DNA of 64,000 nucleotides, from assembly GCA_020635075.1 (NCBI GenBank), contig JACKAM010000001.1:1922001-1986000 (forward strand), read 5' to 3'. Shown here in pieces: positions 34,682-44,613 of the stretch. How positions within the stretch are numbered: position 1 is the stretch's first letter; every line of letters starts with the position of its first letter. Origin of the DNA: Pseudobdellovibrionaceae bacterium (GTDB taxonomy: Bacteria; Bdellovibrionota; Bdellovibrionia; Bdellovibrionales; UBA1609). Under the pieces are notes generated by a model. It saw only the letters and a program-made list of their open reading frames with translations. It was not told where the DNA came from and did not search any database. The translations under genes and the position numbers were made by a program.

Positions 34682-36316
34682 TCAGCGGCGCGGCAGGATG
34701 TTGTAGGGGTCATTTTCCTTGAGCAGGCCATAGACGTGGTTGGACATGAGGCCGACCACCCGACGATAGTCACTCAGGACATCCAGGTGGATGGAGCTCG
34801 TGTTGATGGTTTCAGCCTTACCTTTGACGAGGCGTTCTATGTGGGATTCCCGGAGTTGTTTCTCTAACTTACGGACCTCACGCTTGTGGAAAATCACCTT
34901 TGATCCCAGCTCCATATCGGAGACTTGAAAGCAGCTCACTGACATTTCCGCCACCTTGAGGACCTCACGGTGGAGGACCATAAGATCTTCCCGCCCCTCC
35001 TTGCTAAAGCCGAGCTTAAGGGCGTGCTTTTTGCGGGCCAAATCCAGAATATTGTTGTCGATCACGTCGGCGGCACTTTCCAGGTCAGCCCCAAAATAGA
35101 TGATCCTCATCATTCGCCTTTGGTTAGTTGGATCGGCCTCTTCCATGTGGCGAGCCAAAAACAGGTTGATCTCCCGATTGAGCAGATCCACCCGGTCATC
35201 TCTCTCTTTGATGGACTCCTCTAGGTCCGGATTTTCATCCTTTAATATCTCTATTGAATCCCGAACCATACTCAGGACAATGTCGGCCATGCGCAGAACT
35301 TCGCGTTCGGCATGGGCAGCGACCACACTGGGACTTTGGTGACTTCCACGCTCCAAGTACTTGACCGAGAACTCCTTTTCCTGATCCTTTGGGGGAAAGA
35401 TCTTTTCAATCAGTTTTGCCCCATAGTTGATAAAGGGGAAAAACAGAGCAGAGGCTGCCACGTTGAAGGCCGTGTGAACATTGGCCACATCCCGCTGAAT
35501 GTTTGTCGAACTCACTAAATCTGCCAGGTAGGGGGTTAGGGGCATAAAAATGAGGACCGATACGATTTTGTAAATACAGTGAGCCCAGGCCACTTGCCGC
35601 CCGACATGATTTCCGCCAACGGCAGCCATTAAAGGGGTGGCCGTGGTACCAATGTTGGCACCGTAGACCCAATAGACTGAATCCACCAAATCAATCTGCC
35701 CTGACATCGCAAGTGTCATGGCGAAACCAATGGTTACTGCGCTACTATGAACCAGAGCCGTAAAGATGGCGGTAATGACAATGGTGTAAAAGGGGTTGGC
35801 CTTCAGCTGAGACAAAAAATTGGCAAACATACCAACATCGCGCAGGGCGTTCGTCCCCACACCAATGAGGTCAAGGCCCCAAAAGATCAGCCCGAAACCC
35901 ATAATGACGGCCATGATCTGTTTAAAAACCCGCTTGCGGGCCATAAAGTAAAACATAAAGGCAATGGCAAATATTGGCAGTCCAAACTGAGCTACATTCA
36001 AACTCAGAAGTTGAACGGTAAACGTCGTTCCAATGGTCACGCCAAGAATAACTCCCATGACCTGAGTCAGGGAAAACACGCCGGCGGATCCCAAGCCCAC
36101 AAGCATGGAGATCACCGCCCCAGAACTCTGAATAACCAAGGTCATCAGAATCCCCACCAAGAGACCAAAGATCGGTTTGCGCGACAAAGTAACGAGAAGA
36201 TCGCGAATGCGATTGGCGGCGAGCTTTTGCAGATTGTCGCTAGCCAAGGTCATACCCAGCATAAAGAGCGAAATGCCCCCGAGCGTAATGACGAATGATG
36301 AGTGCTGTCCGGTCAC
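34682..36316 (-). CDS. Na+/phosphate cotransporter with PhoU-like domain (NptA/YjbB family)
   Basis: 544 residues. Residues ~1-310 are the duplicated Na/Pi-cotransporter core with the paired motifs VIQSSGAVISM and VHSSAVTIG. Residues ~330-540 are a helical PhoU-like domain. Members of this architecture export or take up phosphate with Na+. It stands alone, upstream of zapA on the same strand. Direction of transport cannot be read from the sequence. Confidence 0.9.
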   Translation of the reverse strand: MTGQHSSFVITLGGISLFMLGMTLASDNLQKLAANRIRDLLVTLSRKPIFGLLVGILMTLVIQSSGAVISMLVGLGSAGVFSLTQVMGVILGVTIGTTFTVQLLSLNVAQFGLPIFAIAFMFYFMARKRVFKQIMAVIMGFGLIFWGLDLIGVGTNALRDVGMFANFLSQLKANPFYTIVITAIFTALVHSSAVTIGFAMTLAMSGQIDLVDSVYWVYGANIGTTATPLMAAVGGNHVGRQVAWAHCIYKIVSVLIFMPLTPYLADLVSSTNIQRDVANVHTAFNVAASALFFPFINYGAKLIEKIFPPKDQEKEFSVKYLERGSHQSPSVVAAHAEREVLRMADIVLSMVRDSIEILKDENPDLEESIKERDDRVDLLNREINLFLARHMEEADPTNQRRMMRIIYFGADLESAADVIDNNILDLARKKHALKLGFSKEGREDLMVLHREVLKVAEMSVSCFQVSDMELGSKVIFHKREVRKLEKQLRESHIERLVKGKAETINTSSIHLDVLSDYRRVVGLMSNHVYGLLKENDPYNILPRR

Positions 36317-36662
36317 GGTTGCAAAATCCCCTGCCTAAGTTGCTCGACCAATAGCGAGCCATCCATTGTATAGATGGACTCGCCTAATTTTGAATCGGAA
36401 TTGCAGGGCGGGACCTCAAGGCCATTTATTTGCGGCCCAGCCTGGACACCAAATCGATCCAAAACGAGGCAGAACTGTTCACATAAAATCTAATTGATAC
36501 ATACCAAAACACTACATATCTTATCTTAAATATTTGTATTTACTTATTTTTATTAGCAATCGACAAATTTTATGTTCACAATTTTTTGGATTTTAATTTT
36601 GTGATTTCACCAGGCCGCGTTATGATGAATGCAGAAGGGAAATTAACCAAAAGGGGGACGTA
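36317..36662. other. 346-bp AT-rich divergent intergenic region
   Basis: It holds a hairpin GCGAG-CATC...GATG-CTCGC near 36353, then a very AT-rich stretch (36490-36605) with TTTGTATTTACTTATTTT-type runs, and a promoter for the plus-strand cluster (36599-36626). No gene is visible. Confidence 0.6.
36599..36626 (+). promoter_or_regulatory. putative sigma-70 promoter of the lipoprotein/TIGR02147 cluster
   Basis: TTGTGA (36599-36604) and TATGAT (36621-36626) are 16 bp apart, just downstream of an AT-rich UP-like stretch and 36 bp before the ATG with its AAAAGGGGG ribosome-binding site. Confidence 0.5.
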
Positions 36663-37256
36663 ATGAAAAGTTCAGTCCAAATCAGTCTCGTAATTCAAAG
36701 TTGCTTGTTAGCCCTTCTTCTTTGCTTGGGTTCAGGTTGTGAGAAAAACCAAGATCAAGAAGATGCACTGGTGGCTGTTCAGTATGCTGGCTACACAACA
36801 GCCAAATTTAAACTGTGGGATCTATTTATTCCGCGAGCACATGCTTCGGTCTCAGATCTGCAGTTCTGCTTTAAGCGCTTGCGCTTTAAGATGGCTGACG
36901 AAATGACCGCCGATCCAACTCTGGCCGAAGACAATATTGACTTCAGTATTGGCCAGGTCACCATCGACCCAGCCGGCACCTCGCTTGGTGCAATTGTATT
37001 GCCCGTGGGAACCTACCGGCGAGTGGAGTTTGACCTGGAGAATGACTGCGCCAGTGGCTACAGCATTCAATTGGTAAACTCTAATGGATCATTTAATAGC
37101 ACCGACCGTATCACCATTAAATGGAGCGGAAATCTCGTCATTGAAGAGGACACTGTCGTCAGTCTGAATGTTCAGACAATTCTCGATCAGTTAAACAGCT
37201 ACAATGGCGGCGGATCCCTTAAGGATGCAGCCGAAGCCATTACTGGAAGTTTGTAA
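36663..37256 (+). CDS. lipoprotein, paralogue of 38155-38745
   Basis: 197 residues. Lipobox CLGSGC near residue 26; the mature protein is mainly beta. It shares with the gene two places downstream the patterns CFKRLRFK, EDNIDFSIGQV, PAGTSL, Y-RVEFDLE-DCA and RITIKW-G, and ends LKDAAEAITGSL. The pattern of a sugar-free, Cys-paired beta sandwich is like DUF4382 proteins, but I am not sure of the family. First gene of a co-directional cluster with a TIGR02147 regulator and its paralogue. Confidence 0.75.
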   Translation: MKSSVQISLVIQSCLLALLLCLGSGCEKNQDQEDALVAVQYAGYTTAKFKLWDLFIPRAHASVSDLQFCFKRLRFKMADEMTADPTLAEDNIDFSIGQVTIDPAGTSLGAIVLPVGTYRRVEFDLENDCASGYSIQLVNSNGSFNSTDRITIKWSGNLVIEEDTVVSLNVQTILDQLNSYNGGGSLKDAAEAITGSL

Positions 37257-37286
37257 TAAAGACCTGTTGATGTTGGAGTAGAAGAA

Positions 37287-38162
37287 ATGGGAGCCAAGAA
37301 AGAACAAAAACGGAATTTAACCTCCCAGCCTGATATTCATCGTTATCACGATTATCGGGAGTACCTCAGGGATTGGGTGGACCATAAAAGGTCCACCCAA
37401 CCTCAGTTTTCTCTGCGGAAAATGGCCTTGGAGCTCAAGACCTCAGTATCATTGCTCACCATGATCCTCAAAGGCGACCGAAATCTGAGTAAAGAGCTTT
37501 TTGAAAAACTCTGCCCTTACCTGGGCCTCTCAGCTTCGGAGTCCTCCTATCTTGGCCAATTGAAAATTGTGTCTGATAGCGACTCACAGAAGGACCGGGT
37601 GGCAGCTCTAAAACGGCTACAGCGATTCCACGGCTACCAAGAACAAAACAGCACCGATCTCGAAGCCCACAAATACATGGCCAAGTGGTACTACGTCGCC
37701 ATCAGGGAAATGACAGCCATGCCCGACTTTCAGGCTGATCCCAAGTGGATCAGAAAACGGCTAAAGAAGAAAGTCTCAAGCAGGGAGATCCGCGAAGCAT
37801 TGGCGTTCCTGTTTGATCATGGTTTTATTGAAAGAGATCCCAAAACTAAAAAGGTGACCATTCCGACCAAACAATTGGACTGCAGCGAGGGGATTTATAA
37901 ACTCTCCCTTTCTCAGTTCCATAGCCAAATGTTTGAACTGGCAACTGACTCTATTTCGACCACTCCACGCGAACGTCGCTGGATTAACGGTCATACGGCG
38001 GCCATCACCGCCAAACAATTTGAACAGATTCGTGAGATTCTCAAAGAGGGTTTGGAGAAAATCGAACAAATTACCGATAAGAGTGAATCGGGTGAAGAAG
38101 TCTACCATATTGGACTTCTCGCTTTCCCCGTCACTCAAAACGGGGGTAGGGAAAATGGGTAA
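37287..38162 (+). CDS. TIGR02147/DUF4423-family regulator
   Basis: 291 residues. The opening YHDYREYLRDWVDHKR, the helix-turn-helix region (LRKMALELKTSVSLLTMILKG in two runs), and KLCPYLGLSASES match the TIGR02147 family, known mainly from Fibrobacter and Bdellovibrio-group bacteria and usually found next to variable lipoprotein genes. The C-terminal half (FLFDHGFIERDP...) is a winged-helix-like region. Its last eight bases overlap the ATG of the next lipoprotein gene, so the two are coupled. Likely a local transcription regulator; its target is unproven. Confidence 0.88.
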   Translation: MGAKKEQKRNLTSQPDIHRYHDYREYLRDWVDHKRSTQPQFSLRKMALELKTSVSLLTMILKGDRNLSKELFEKLCPYLGLSASESSYLGQLKIVSDSDSQKDRVAALKRLQRFHGYQEQNSTDLEAHKYMAKWYYVAIREMTAMPDFQADPKWIRKRLKKKVSSREIREALAFLFDHGFIERDPKTKKVTIPTKQLDCSEGIYKLSLSQFHSQMFELATDSISTTPRERRWINGHTAAITAKQFEQIREILKEGLEKIEQITDKSESGEEVYHIGLLAFPVTQNGGRENG

Positions 38163-38745
38163 GTACTTTTGTATTTTTAGTTTACTATCGGCCCTGACAT
38201 TGGGCTGCGCTGGGGGGACGACGAGCGGAAACCCTGTCGTTGAGGTCAATCTTGACACCTATTCCCCTGTGCCGACGGCCAAACCTGGGGCCAGTATTGC
38301 ATCAATGGCAACTCCATTCAACGTCAGCAGTCTTGTCATGTGCTTCAAGAGACTGCGGTTTAAAACAGAGAACGAGACCACCAACGGTGATCCGACTCAA
38401 GATGATGACAATATCGACCTCGAACTCGGCGAGGTGGTGCTCTCCCCATCAGGTACATCTTTAACCAGCGTATCCGTGCCTAAGGGCATTTACACACGGG
38501 TTGAATTTGACCTGGAAAAGGACTGCGCTGATGGCACATCCGGCAACAGCCTGCAGGTCACTAACGGCTCCGGCCTTTTAACAACAGATGAGCGTATCAC
38601 GATAAAATTTGAAGGAATTTTCACAGTCGATGAGAGCTCCGAAATTCTCAACCTGGGAATTCAGAATATCATCAACGCCTTGGACACGGCCACTGCTGGC
38701 AATGAGCTTAAAAACAAGGCTGAAGGAGCCAGTGGCTCATTTTGA
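38155..38745 (+). CDS. lipoprotein, paralogue of 36663-37256
   Basis: 196 residues; the start at 38155 overlaps the regulator stop. Lipobox LTLGCA near residue 18. The mature part repeats the motifs of the first lipoprotein (CFKRLRFK, DDDNIDLELGEV, PSGTSL, YTRVEFDLEKDCA, ERITIKFEG). The two are thus tandem duplicates that have diverged around the regulator. Outer-membrane or periplasmic location is expected. Confidence 0.78.
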   Translation: MGKYFCIFSLLSALTLGCAGGTTSGNPVVEVNLDTYSPVPTAKPGASIASMATPFNVSSLVMCFKRLRFKTENETTNGDPTQDDDNIDLELGEVVLSPSGTSLTSVSVPKGIYTRVEFDLEKDCADGTSGNSLQVTNGSGLLTTDERITIKFEGIFTVDESSEILNLGIQNIINALDTATAGNELKNKAEGASGSF

Positions 38746-38828
38746 TCATGGTAAAATGAAGGCAACGGTGAATCTCCACCTATGAGACCGGCAACTTTGG
38801 GACGTTCAACACTAGCCGGGAGTTGAAA

Positions 38829-39665
38829 ATGGAGAATGGGAACCGAATTTTAGTTAGGGCGCTCGTCATATTATTTCTGCTGCTTCCAGGATCTGGCTGT
38901 AAGAATGTCCTGGAAGACTCAGCCAAGACCTCCACCGACGAGGCTCTCTTTTTTGAAGCCAAACAACTCATGAATAGTGGGGACTGGACAGGTGCCATCA
39001 CCCAGTTTGAGCGAATGTCGGCAGCCTATCTCGCCAGTCGCGATGTGGCTCCCCACTACGCTTCAGCTTATGCCGGCCGCTGCGGTCTGAGTTATTTGGG
39101 CTTTGTGGAAAGCCTTGGGAGTATTGGCACCACCAAGCTCTTTCGCTTTCTCATGAACACCTACCCGGGTTCTGCCGCCACCCATGTCGCTGACTGTGAA
39201 ACTGCCGAAACCATTTTATTGACCTCGGTGGCCGATCCAAACTTGAGAACGGTTGATGAGAACCTACTCGTGGCCTTTACGGCCTTTACTAAGCTTGGGA
39301 CTATTCTTAACACCTACGCGGACACCGACGACGACGGAAGTCCTGATGGTGGATTTGACGCCTGCAATGTAGGAAGCCTAGCCGATGCAGATGCCCGGCA
39401 AGTGGGAACGGGATTAGCCATTGCCCTATCCGCCCTGCAAGCCGCAGCGGCAGAGACCACCATTGGCAGTGGTGAAACCGCAACCCTCACCAGCGGCTGC
39501 GCCGACCTGGCGGTATTAGCCCCCAGTTTTGACTTTTGCTCCGTGACTGATCCCGCAAGTCTCACTGCTGATCAGGTCAAAGGGATTCGCTCAGTTATTC
39601 AAGAGAACGAATGGGTCGGCATAGGCTCCTGCAACAACACTTTGGACAACTGCCTATGTCCATAA
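38829..39665 (+). CDS. lipoprotein with TPR-like N-terminal region
   Basis: 278 residues. ATG at 38829 with CGGGAG upstream. Lipobox LPGSGC near residue 22. Residues ~35-130 look like helical TPR-type repeats (ALFFEAKQLMNSGDWTGAI, HYASAYAGRCGLSYL), and the C-terminal half contains several Cys and a DTDDDGSPDGG Ca-binding-like loop. It overlaps the outer-membrane protein gene that follows, suggesting they act together at the outer membrane. Confidence 0.75.
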   Translation: MENGNRILVRALVILFLLLPGSGCKNVLEDSAKTSTDEALFFEAKQLMNSGDWTGAITQFERMSAAYLASRDVAPHYASAYAGRCGLSYLGFVESLGSIGTTKLFRFLMNTYPGSAATHVADCETAETILLTSVADPNLRTVDENLLVAFTAFTKLGTILNTYADTDDDGSPDGGFDACNVGSLADADARQVGTGLAIALSALQAAAAETTIGSGETATLTSGCADLAVLAPSFDFCSVTDPASLTADQVKGIRSVIQENEWVGIGSCNNTLDNCLCP

Positions 39666-40807
39666 AATCCGTGAAGCTGGCGCTCTCCTATCTATCGGGA
39701 TGCGTCCTTATTTTTATTCTTGGTATTTCGTGGCAAAGGGCCGACGCCGAGGAGCTCTATCAAATCCACAAAAGTATTCGAAGTCTTGGTATGGGTGGTG
39801 CTGGCGTGGCCTCCACCTTTAACTCGGACGTGCTATTTATCAACCCGGCCGGCCTCGCCGATGTGCGCGGCATGAACTTTACCATGATGGACCCCTACGT
39901 GGGATTGAGTGGGCTGGATATCCTCGAGCAAGCCCAGAGTGTGCAAAACTCTGCTGACTTTAGCGCCACCCTACAGCAGTTTTATGGCAGTCCGGCCTGG
40001 TTGGGTGGTGGAGCCAAGGCGGCGGCCCTGTTTTCCAATGTCGGCTTTGCCTACTATACAGATGTGGATGCCAGTCTGAGAATTGACAATCCGGTGTTTC
40101 CTGAATTGCAGCTCAATGTGGTTCAGGATTACGGACTTGCTTTGGGTGCTGGATTTCAGGTTCACGACAATGTGTCGACAGGCGTGGTCATCAAGCAAAT
40201 CAATCGCAAGGGTGTTCGAGAAACCTATCGGGCCAGCACCATTGGTGACCTCAATCCCGACCAGATTTTTGGCAATCTGGACAATGCCGGGAAAGGCTAC
40301 TCAGCAGATCTTGGTGTGAATTTGATTTTCGATCGCACCACCAATGCCACCATGAGCTTTGTATGGAAGGATATAGGCACTACCAAATTCCGGGTGGAAA
40401 ACGGTGGAGTGGCTCCACCCAGTGACCCCGATGAAATGATTGTCGGACTTGCAGCTACCATCGACGGCGGCCTGTTTAGCATCACTCCGGCCCTGGATTT
40501 TCGCGGGCTCAACCGTAACGATGTGCCAATTGGAAAGAAGGTCAACTTTGGAGTTGAAGTTGGTCTTCCTCTGCTCGATGTTCGTGCCGGATTTCACCAG
40601 GGGTATTACACCTTGGGCGCAGGCCTTAACGTGGGACTGCTGCGGGTCGAAGCGGCTACCTATGGTGTTGAACTGGGAGAGTACCCGGGCCAGCTAGAGG
40701 ACAGACGTTATCTCCTGCAGATCGCCCTGGAGTTTGGTGTGGACTCCAATTGGCTCAACTTCTCCGGTAATCAGGGGCGTCGAAACCGCCTGAAACAACG
40801 GAGATAG
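39656..40807 (+). CDS. outer-membrane beta-barrel protein, UPF0164/PorV/TraF-like
   Basis: About 383 residues from the ATG at 39656, which overlaps the preceding stop by ten bases. Signal peptide (LSGCVLIFILGISWQRADA), then the typical HKSIRSLGMGGAGVAS and LFINPAGLA motif, as in UPF0164, PorV/FadL-like and TraF-like barrels. The rest is repeated amphipathic beta strands. Likely an outer-membrane barrel linked to the upstream lipoproteins. Confidence 0.78.
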   Translation: MSIKSVKLALSYLSGCVLIFILGISWQRADAEELYQIHKSIRSLGMGGAGVASTFNSDVLFINPAGLADVRGMNFTMMDPYVGLSGLDILEQAQSVQNSADFSATLQQFYGSPAWLGGGAKAAALFSNVGFAYYTDVDASLRIDNPVFPELQLNVVQDYGLALGAGFQVHDNVSTGVVIKQINRKGVRETYRASTIGDLNPDQIFGNLDNAGKGYSADLGVNLIFDRTTNATMSFVWKDIGTTKFRVENGGVAPPSDPDEMIVGLAATIDGGLFSITPALDFRGLNRNDVPIGKKVNFGVEVGLPLLDVRAGFHQGYYTLGAGLNVGLLRVEAATYGVELGEYPGQLEDRRYLLQIALEFGVDSNWLNFSGNQGRRNRLKQRR

Positions 40808-40861
40808 TGACCCATCCCTGAGCCTCTGCTAGCCTGATCCCTCTTGTTAAGGGGGTATGAG

Positions 40862-42685
40862 GTGGCTCGTTTTAAACCTGAATTTCAGTTGAACCGTGAG
40901 TACTCAAGCTTCGCTGACCCGCAATGGGCTGCTGACCTCAAAGAACTCACTGAAACGATCAGTTCCATCAGTCAGCGTGCACAACAGCTGGATCAGGACG
41001 ATAAGGCAATCTCAGCAAATAATATTGTTCAACTTCTTAAGGATGAAGAGCGAGCCATTCGCCTATCGAGGAATATGGTCACCTATTCCAACCTACTCGT
41101 GACTATTGATGGCACCAACCAAGAGGCTAAGGATCACCACAGTCGGGCTGTTGACTTTCAATCTAAACTTCTGGAAGCAGCAAAACCCTTTCATCTATTC
41201 TTAGCCCGTATGTCGGATAATTTTTACTGCAAGCTCGAAGAGCATCAAGAGGCCCAGCCCTACCTATTTGCCATTCGCCTGCGCCGCGAACAAGGGGACA
41301 CCCTGCTGAGCAAATCAGAAGAAACACTGATTGAAGCGATGAAAAGAAGTGGTTTTTTGCCGTGGATCGATCTCTATCGGGAAGTGTCTGGGGCATTGAA
41401 GTTTCAAATGAAGTTCGAGGAAGAAACAAAAATACTGAGCGTCGCCGCTGCCGCCCCTTATATCTGCAGTCGGGATGAAAAAACCAGGAAGCAAGCCTAC
41501 TTCGCGATCAATGACTCCTGGCGAGCCCAAGGCCCAATTCTCGCCAAAGCCCTGTCCTCCCTCGCTGGATGGCGGCTCGAAGAATTTAACAAGCGTTCAC
41601 ATACGAGGGAGATGGATTATCTGGAAGTCCCCTTGCGGATTTCCCGTATTCGCCGCGAAACCCTTGACGCCATGATCTCCGCTGTTGAAGCCAGATCCCA
41701 CATTGCCAAAAAGATCGTACAACTCAAAAATCGCGCATTGGGTTTTGGTGATACTGTTCATGGTTGGAACTTAAGTGCTCCCCCCCCCTTGATTCAGGAT
41801 AGCTCCGACACCAAAGTCACCTTTGATCAAGCCATTGAGATTCTCCAGCGGGCTTTGAAGCCCTACCATCCTTACTTCGCTGAATTTGTCCAGCGCATGG
41901 CGGAGAACGGACAGATTGATGCCCGCATGGGCGACAACCGACGACCGGGTGCCTTTTGCACTTCCTTTGCGAAGTCGCGAAGACCCCATGTCTTTATGAG
42001 TTTTTCAGGAGAGTTTCACGACATCCGCACCTTGGCCCATGAGTTAGGCCACGCCTTTCACAATGATGCTCTTAGCAGCCTGACGTTTGCCGAATCCTCG
42101 TATCCTATGACTTTGGCGGAAACGGCCAGTATTTTTACGGAAACCTTGGTGGGCGATCACCTCATTGAGCATGAAGCCAATCAACAGCTGGTCTTGAATT
42201 CCATGTGGACCGAGGTGTCTGTGGCGTCGACCATGCTTATAGGAATTCCCTGGCGCTATCACTTTGAACACCGGCTCTACCAGGAAAGAAAGAATGGAGC
42301 TCTCTCTGCTCAACAACTGGAGGGCCTGAGCCAAGAGACCTATCGGCAAACATTTGGCAATCTGGTGGTAGAGGTTCCCGAGTCCTCTTGGATGAAGACC
42401 CTTCATTACTACATCGATGGCCGATACTTTTATAATTTCCCCTATACCTTTGGTTATCTCTTCTCCCTAGCCATCCTCAATCAACGCGAAACCTGGGGAG
42501 ACCATTTTTACGACCAGTATGTGGCACTCCTTCAAGACACTGGCCGCATGAAAGTAGAGGACTTGGCAGATAAATATTTCAAAGCCGATTTGTCTCGTGA
42601 GACATTTTGGCATCAGGCCCTCGACATCGTCGAGAGAAAGACCGGCCAATTTGAGTCCAAACTATTGGAACTAGGCCTCATTTGA
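40862..42685 (+). CDS. M3-family oligoendopeptidase (PepF-like)
   Basis: About 607 residues. Zinc metallopeptidase with the HExxH motif LAHELGHAFH and the third-ligand segment ETASIFTETL, both typical of M3B oligoendopeptidases that degrade peptides in the cytoplasm. I prefer the GTG at 40862, with AAGGGGG six bases upstream, over the TTG at 40844. A run of eight C (41780-41787) is kept in frame within the coding sequence. Confidence 0.92.
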   Translation: MARFKPEFQLNREYSSFADPQWAADLKELTETISSISQRAQQLDQDDKAISANNIVQLLKDEERAIRLSRNMVTYSNLLVTIDGTNQEAKDHHSRAVDFQSKLLEAAKPFHLFLARMSDNFYCKLEEHQEAQPYLFAIRLRREQGDTLLSKSEETLIEAMKRSGFLPWIDLYREVSGALKFQMKFEEETKILSVAAAAPYICSRDEKTRKQAYFAINDSWRAQGPILAKALSSLAGWRLEEFNKRSHTREMDYLEVPLRISRIRRETLDAMISAVEARSHIAKKIVQLKNRALGFGDTVHGWNLSAPPPLIQDSSDTKVTFDQAIEILQRALKPYHPYFAEFVQRMAENGQIDARMGDNRRPGAFCTSFAKSRRPHVFMSFSGEFHDIRTLAHELGHAFHNDALSSLTFAESSYPMTLAETASIFTETLVGDHLIEHEANQQLVLNSMWTEVSVASTMLIGIPWRYHFEHRLYQERKNGALSAQQLEGLSQETYRQTFGNLVVEVPESSWMKTLHYYIDGRYFYNFPYTFGYLFSLAILNQRETWGDHFYDQYVALLQDTGRMKVEDLADKYFKADLSRETFWHQALDIVERKTGQFESKLLELGLI

Positions 42686-42830
42686 TGGTGATTAATCGTT
42701 TTAATCAGGCCTTATCGGTCTAAATAATTTTACCCAATCTACCCTTAGCCGTACAAGGCCACTGAAACCGGTCCTGAATCCCTCAAACCACATAGGACCG
42801 GAGAACTTATCCATACCTAAGGGGAACGAC

Positions 42831-44435
42831 ATGAAAACTAAAACGCTCGCCACGGCACTACTTGCCGCAACCACGCTGGGAGTGAACAGCGCACAGGCTG
42901 TTTCGATTCTTCCAGCTAACACTGCCACCATTGAAGTTCGTTACGACGAAGCTAAAAGTGGCAATCGCATCACCGACACGGCTTATTTCCGCATTCCCAT
43001 CGTTGCCACAAGTGCTTCGCCACTGAACAGCGATGATAAGATCGAACGTACCATTTGGGTGGCCAAGTTTGGTCAATCTCTCAAAGACTCTCTGAAAAAG
43101 TATGAAGACGTTTGTAAAGTGGACGTCGAAGAACCGCCGGTGATCATTCCCCGTCCCATTCGCCCTCCGAATCCGATTATCCCTGGCCCCATTCGTCCCC
43201 CTCACCCTCCAACTGACACCAAATGTGTAGAGGGCTGGAAGAGGGTTGGCGCTGAAACCGAAGTAACTGTTGAAGCCCATAAGGCCTCACTATTTGGCAT
43301 GGACGTGTCTCTTCAGTCCAAGGAGCTCCACGAGTTGGTGGACCTGGGATTGAAATTGGCTAAGAACATGAAAGAGGCCAAGCCACAAACCCTTCCTCAC
43401 CTTGAGTTGGGCCATGCCCGCGCTGCTCTTGGAGCTGGTGGCGGTGGTTTGAATGTCACCACTGGTGGCGCTATGGACATGGGTTCTTTCCGCCGCAATG
43501 TGGAAGAAGGCTATGTGCCTGGCCCCGAGAGCTTGGCAGTTGAAGGTTTGATGAAGGAATTCGACCTCTCACTGACAGCTAAGTCTTGCGCTAAACTTTT
43601 GTGCATTCAACCCGCTTATCAGATCTCTGGAAAAGAGAATAAGCTTTACGTACAAGTTGGCATGGCCAGCAACGTGACCAAAGAGAACTTTAAGCGCAGC
43701 CCTCTCAACCTGGCTGTAGTTCTCGACATCTCTGGCTCCATGCAGGGAACAGATGGAACCAGCAAGTCCCGTCTGGAGTGGGCAAAAGAGGCTTTGGTTC
43801 ACACCATTAACCAACTTGAGCCAACGGATTCCTTTTCATTGACCGTGTTTGACACTTCCAGTGAAATCCTCATCCCTACAACTTTGGCCGCGAACAAGGC
43901 AAATCTTCTGGCCACCGTTGCTGGTTTGAAAACCAAAGGCAGCACCAACCTGGAGTCTGGTCTGCGTGATGGATACGAATTGGCTTCCAAGGCTTTCCGT
44001 CAGGGATATGAGAACCGCGTTCTGCTGATCTCTGATGCTGGCCTCAACACGGGTGTAACTGATGAGAATAGCATTCTAAAACTGGTAAGCGATTTTGCTT
44101 CTGAAGACATCGGCCTAACTGCCATTGGCTTGGGCTTGAACTTCAAACAGGAATTGATCCACAACATCACTATGAGCAAAGGTGGCAACTACGTGTTTGT
44201 TAACAGCGGTGAGAAGATGTTTAAGTTCTTTGAGAGCTTTGACTTTCTGGTCACTCCTGTTGCCTACAACTTCAAAGCTTCTCTTCACTTGGGAATCTAT
44301 GAAGGTGCCAAGCTGGTGAAAGCTTACGGCGTACCCGTAAAAGAAGACGAGCCTCTTCGCGACTTGATTGATGTTCGCACTCTCTTCTTCAGCGAAGAGG
44401 GCGGAGCCATGCTTCTGGAGTATGACCTTAAATAA
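42831..44435 (+). CDS. secreted VWA-domain protein (YfbK-like)
   Basis: 534 residues. Signal peptide (LLAATTLGVNSAQA), a ~90-residue N-terminal beta region, a Pro-rich stretch (PRPIRPPNPIIPGPIRPPHP), then the TTGGAMDMGSFR segment and a complete von Willebrand A domain with MIDAS motif VVLDISGSM and later STNLESGL and LISDAG. VWA proteins of this type bind ligands with a metal. It is followed by a strong terminator and seems monocistronic. The ligand is unknown. Confidence 0.85.
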   Translation: MKTKTLATALLAATTLGVNSAQAVSILPANTATIEVRYDEAKSGNRITDTAYFRIPIVATSASPLNSDDKIERTIWVAKFGQSLKDSLKKYEDVCKVDVEEPPVIIPRPIRPPNPIIPGPIRPPHPPTDTKCVEGWKRVGAETEVTVEAHKASLFGMDVSLQSKELHELVDLGLKLAKNMKEAKPQTLPHLELGHARAALGAGGGGLNVTTGGAMDMGSFRRNVEEGYVPGPESLAVEGLMKEFDLSLTAKSCAKLLCIQPAYQISGKENKLYVQVGMASNVTKENFKRSPLNLAVVLDISGSMQGTDGTSKSRLEWAKEALVHTINQLEPTDSFSLTVFDTSSEILIPTTLAANKANLLATVAGLKTKGSTNLESGLRDGYELASKAFRQGYENRVLLISDAGLNTGVTDENSILKLVSDFASEDIGLTAIGLGLNFKQELIHNITMSKGGNYVFVNSGEKMFKFFESFDFLVTPVAYNFKASLHLGIYEGAKLVKAYGVPVKEDEPLRDLIDVRTLFFSEEGGAMLLEYDLK

Positions 44436-44494
44436 TTGATTTTGGTCAAGACTCGATCCAAGAGCAGCCAGAAAGCGCATAGACCCATCCCATC

Positions 44495-44524
44495 GAGGGG
44501 CTTCAGTAGTGGAGCCCCTTTTCT
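44495..44524 (+). terminator. intrinsic terminator after the VWA gene
   Basis: AGGGGCT and AGCCCCT form a 7-bp perfect stem with a 10-nt loop, followed by TTTTC. Confidence 0.75.
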
Positions 44525-44613
44525 ATTTCACCGGCCAAAAAGCGTTTCACAATGAGATTCCCTTGAGGCGAAAAGTCCAGGTTCCGATATAACATAGTTA
44601 AAAAGGAGCCGCT

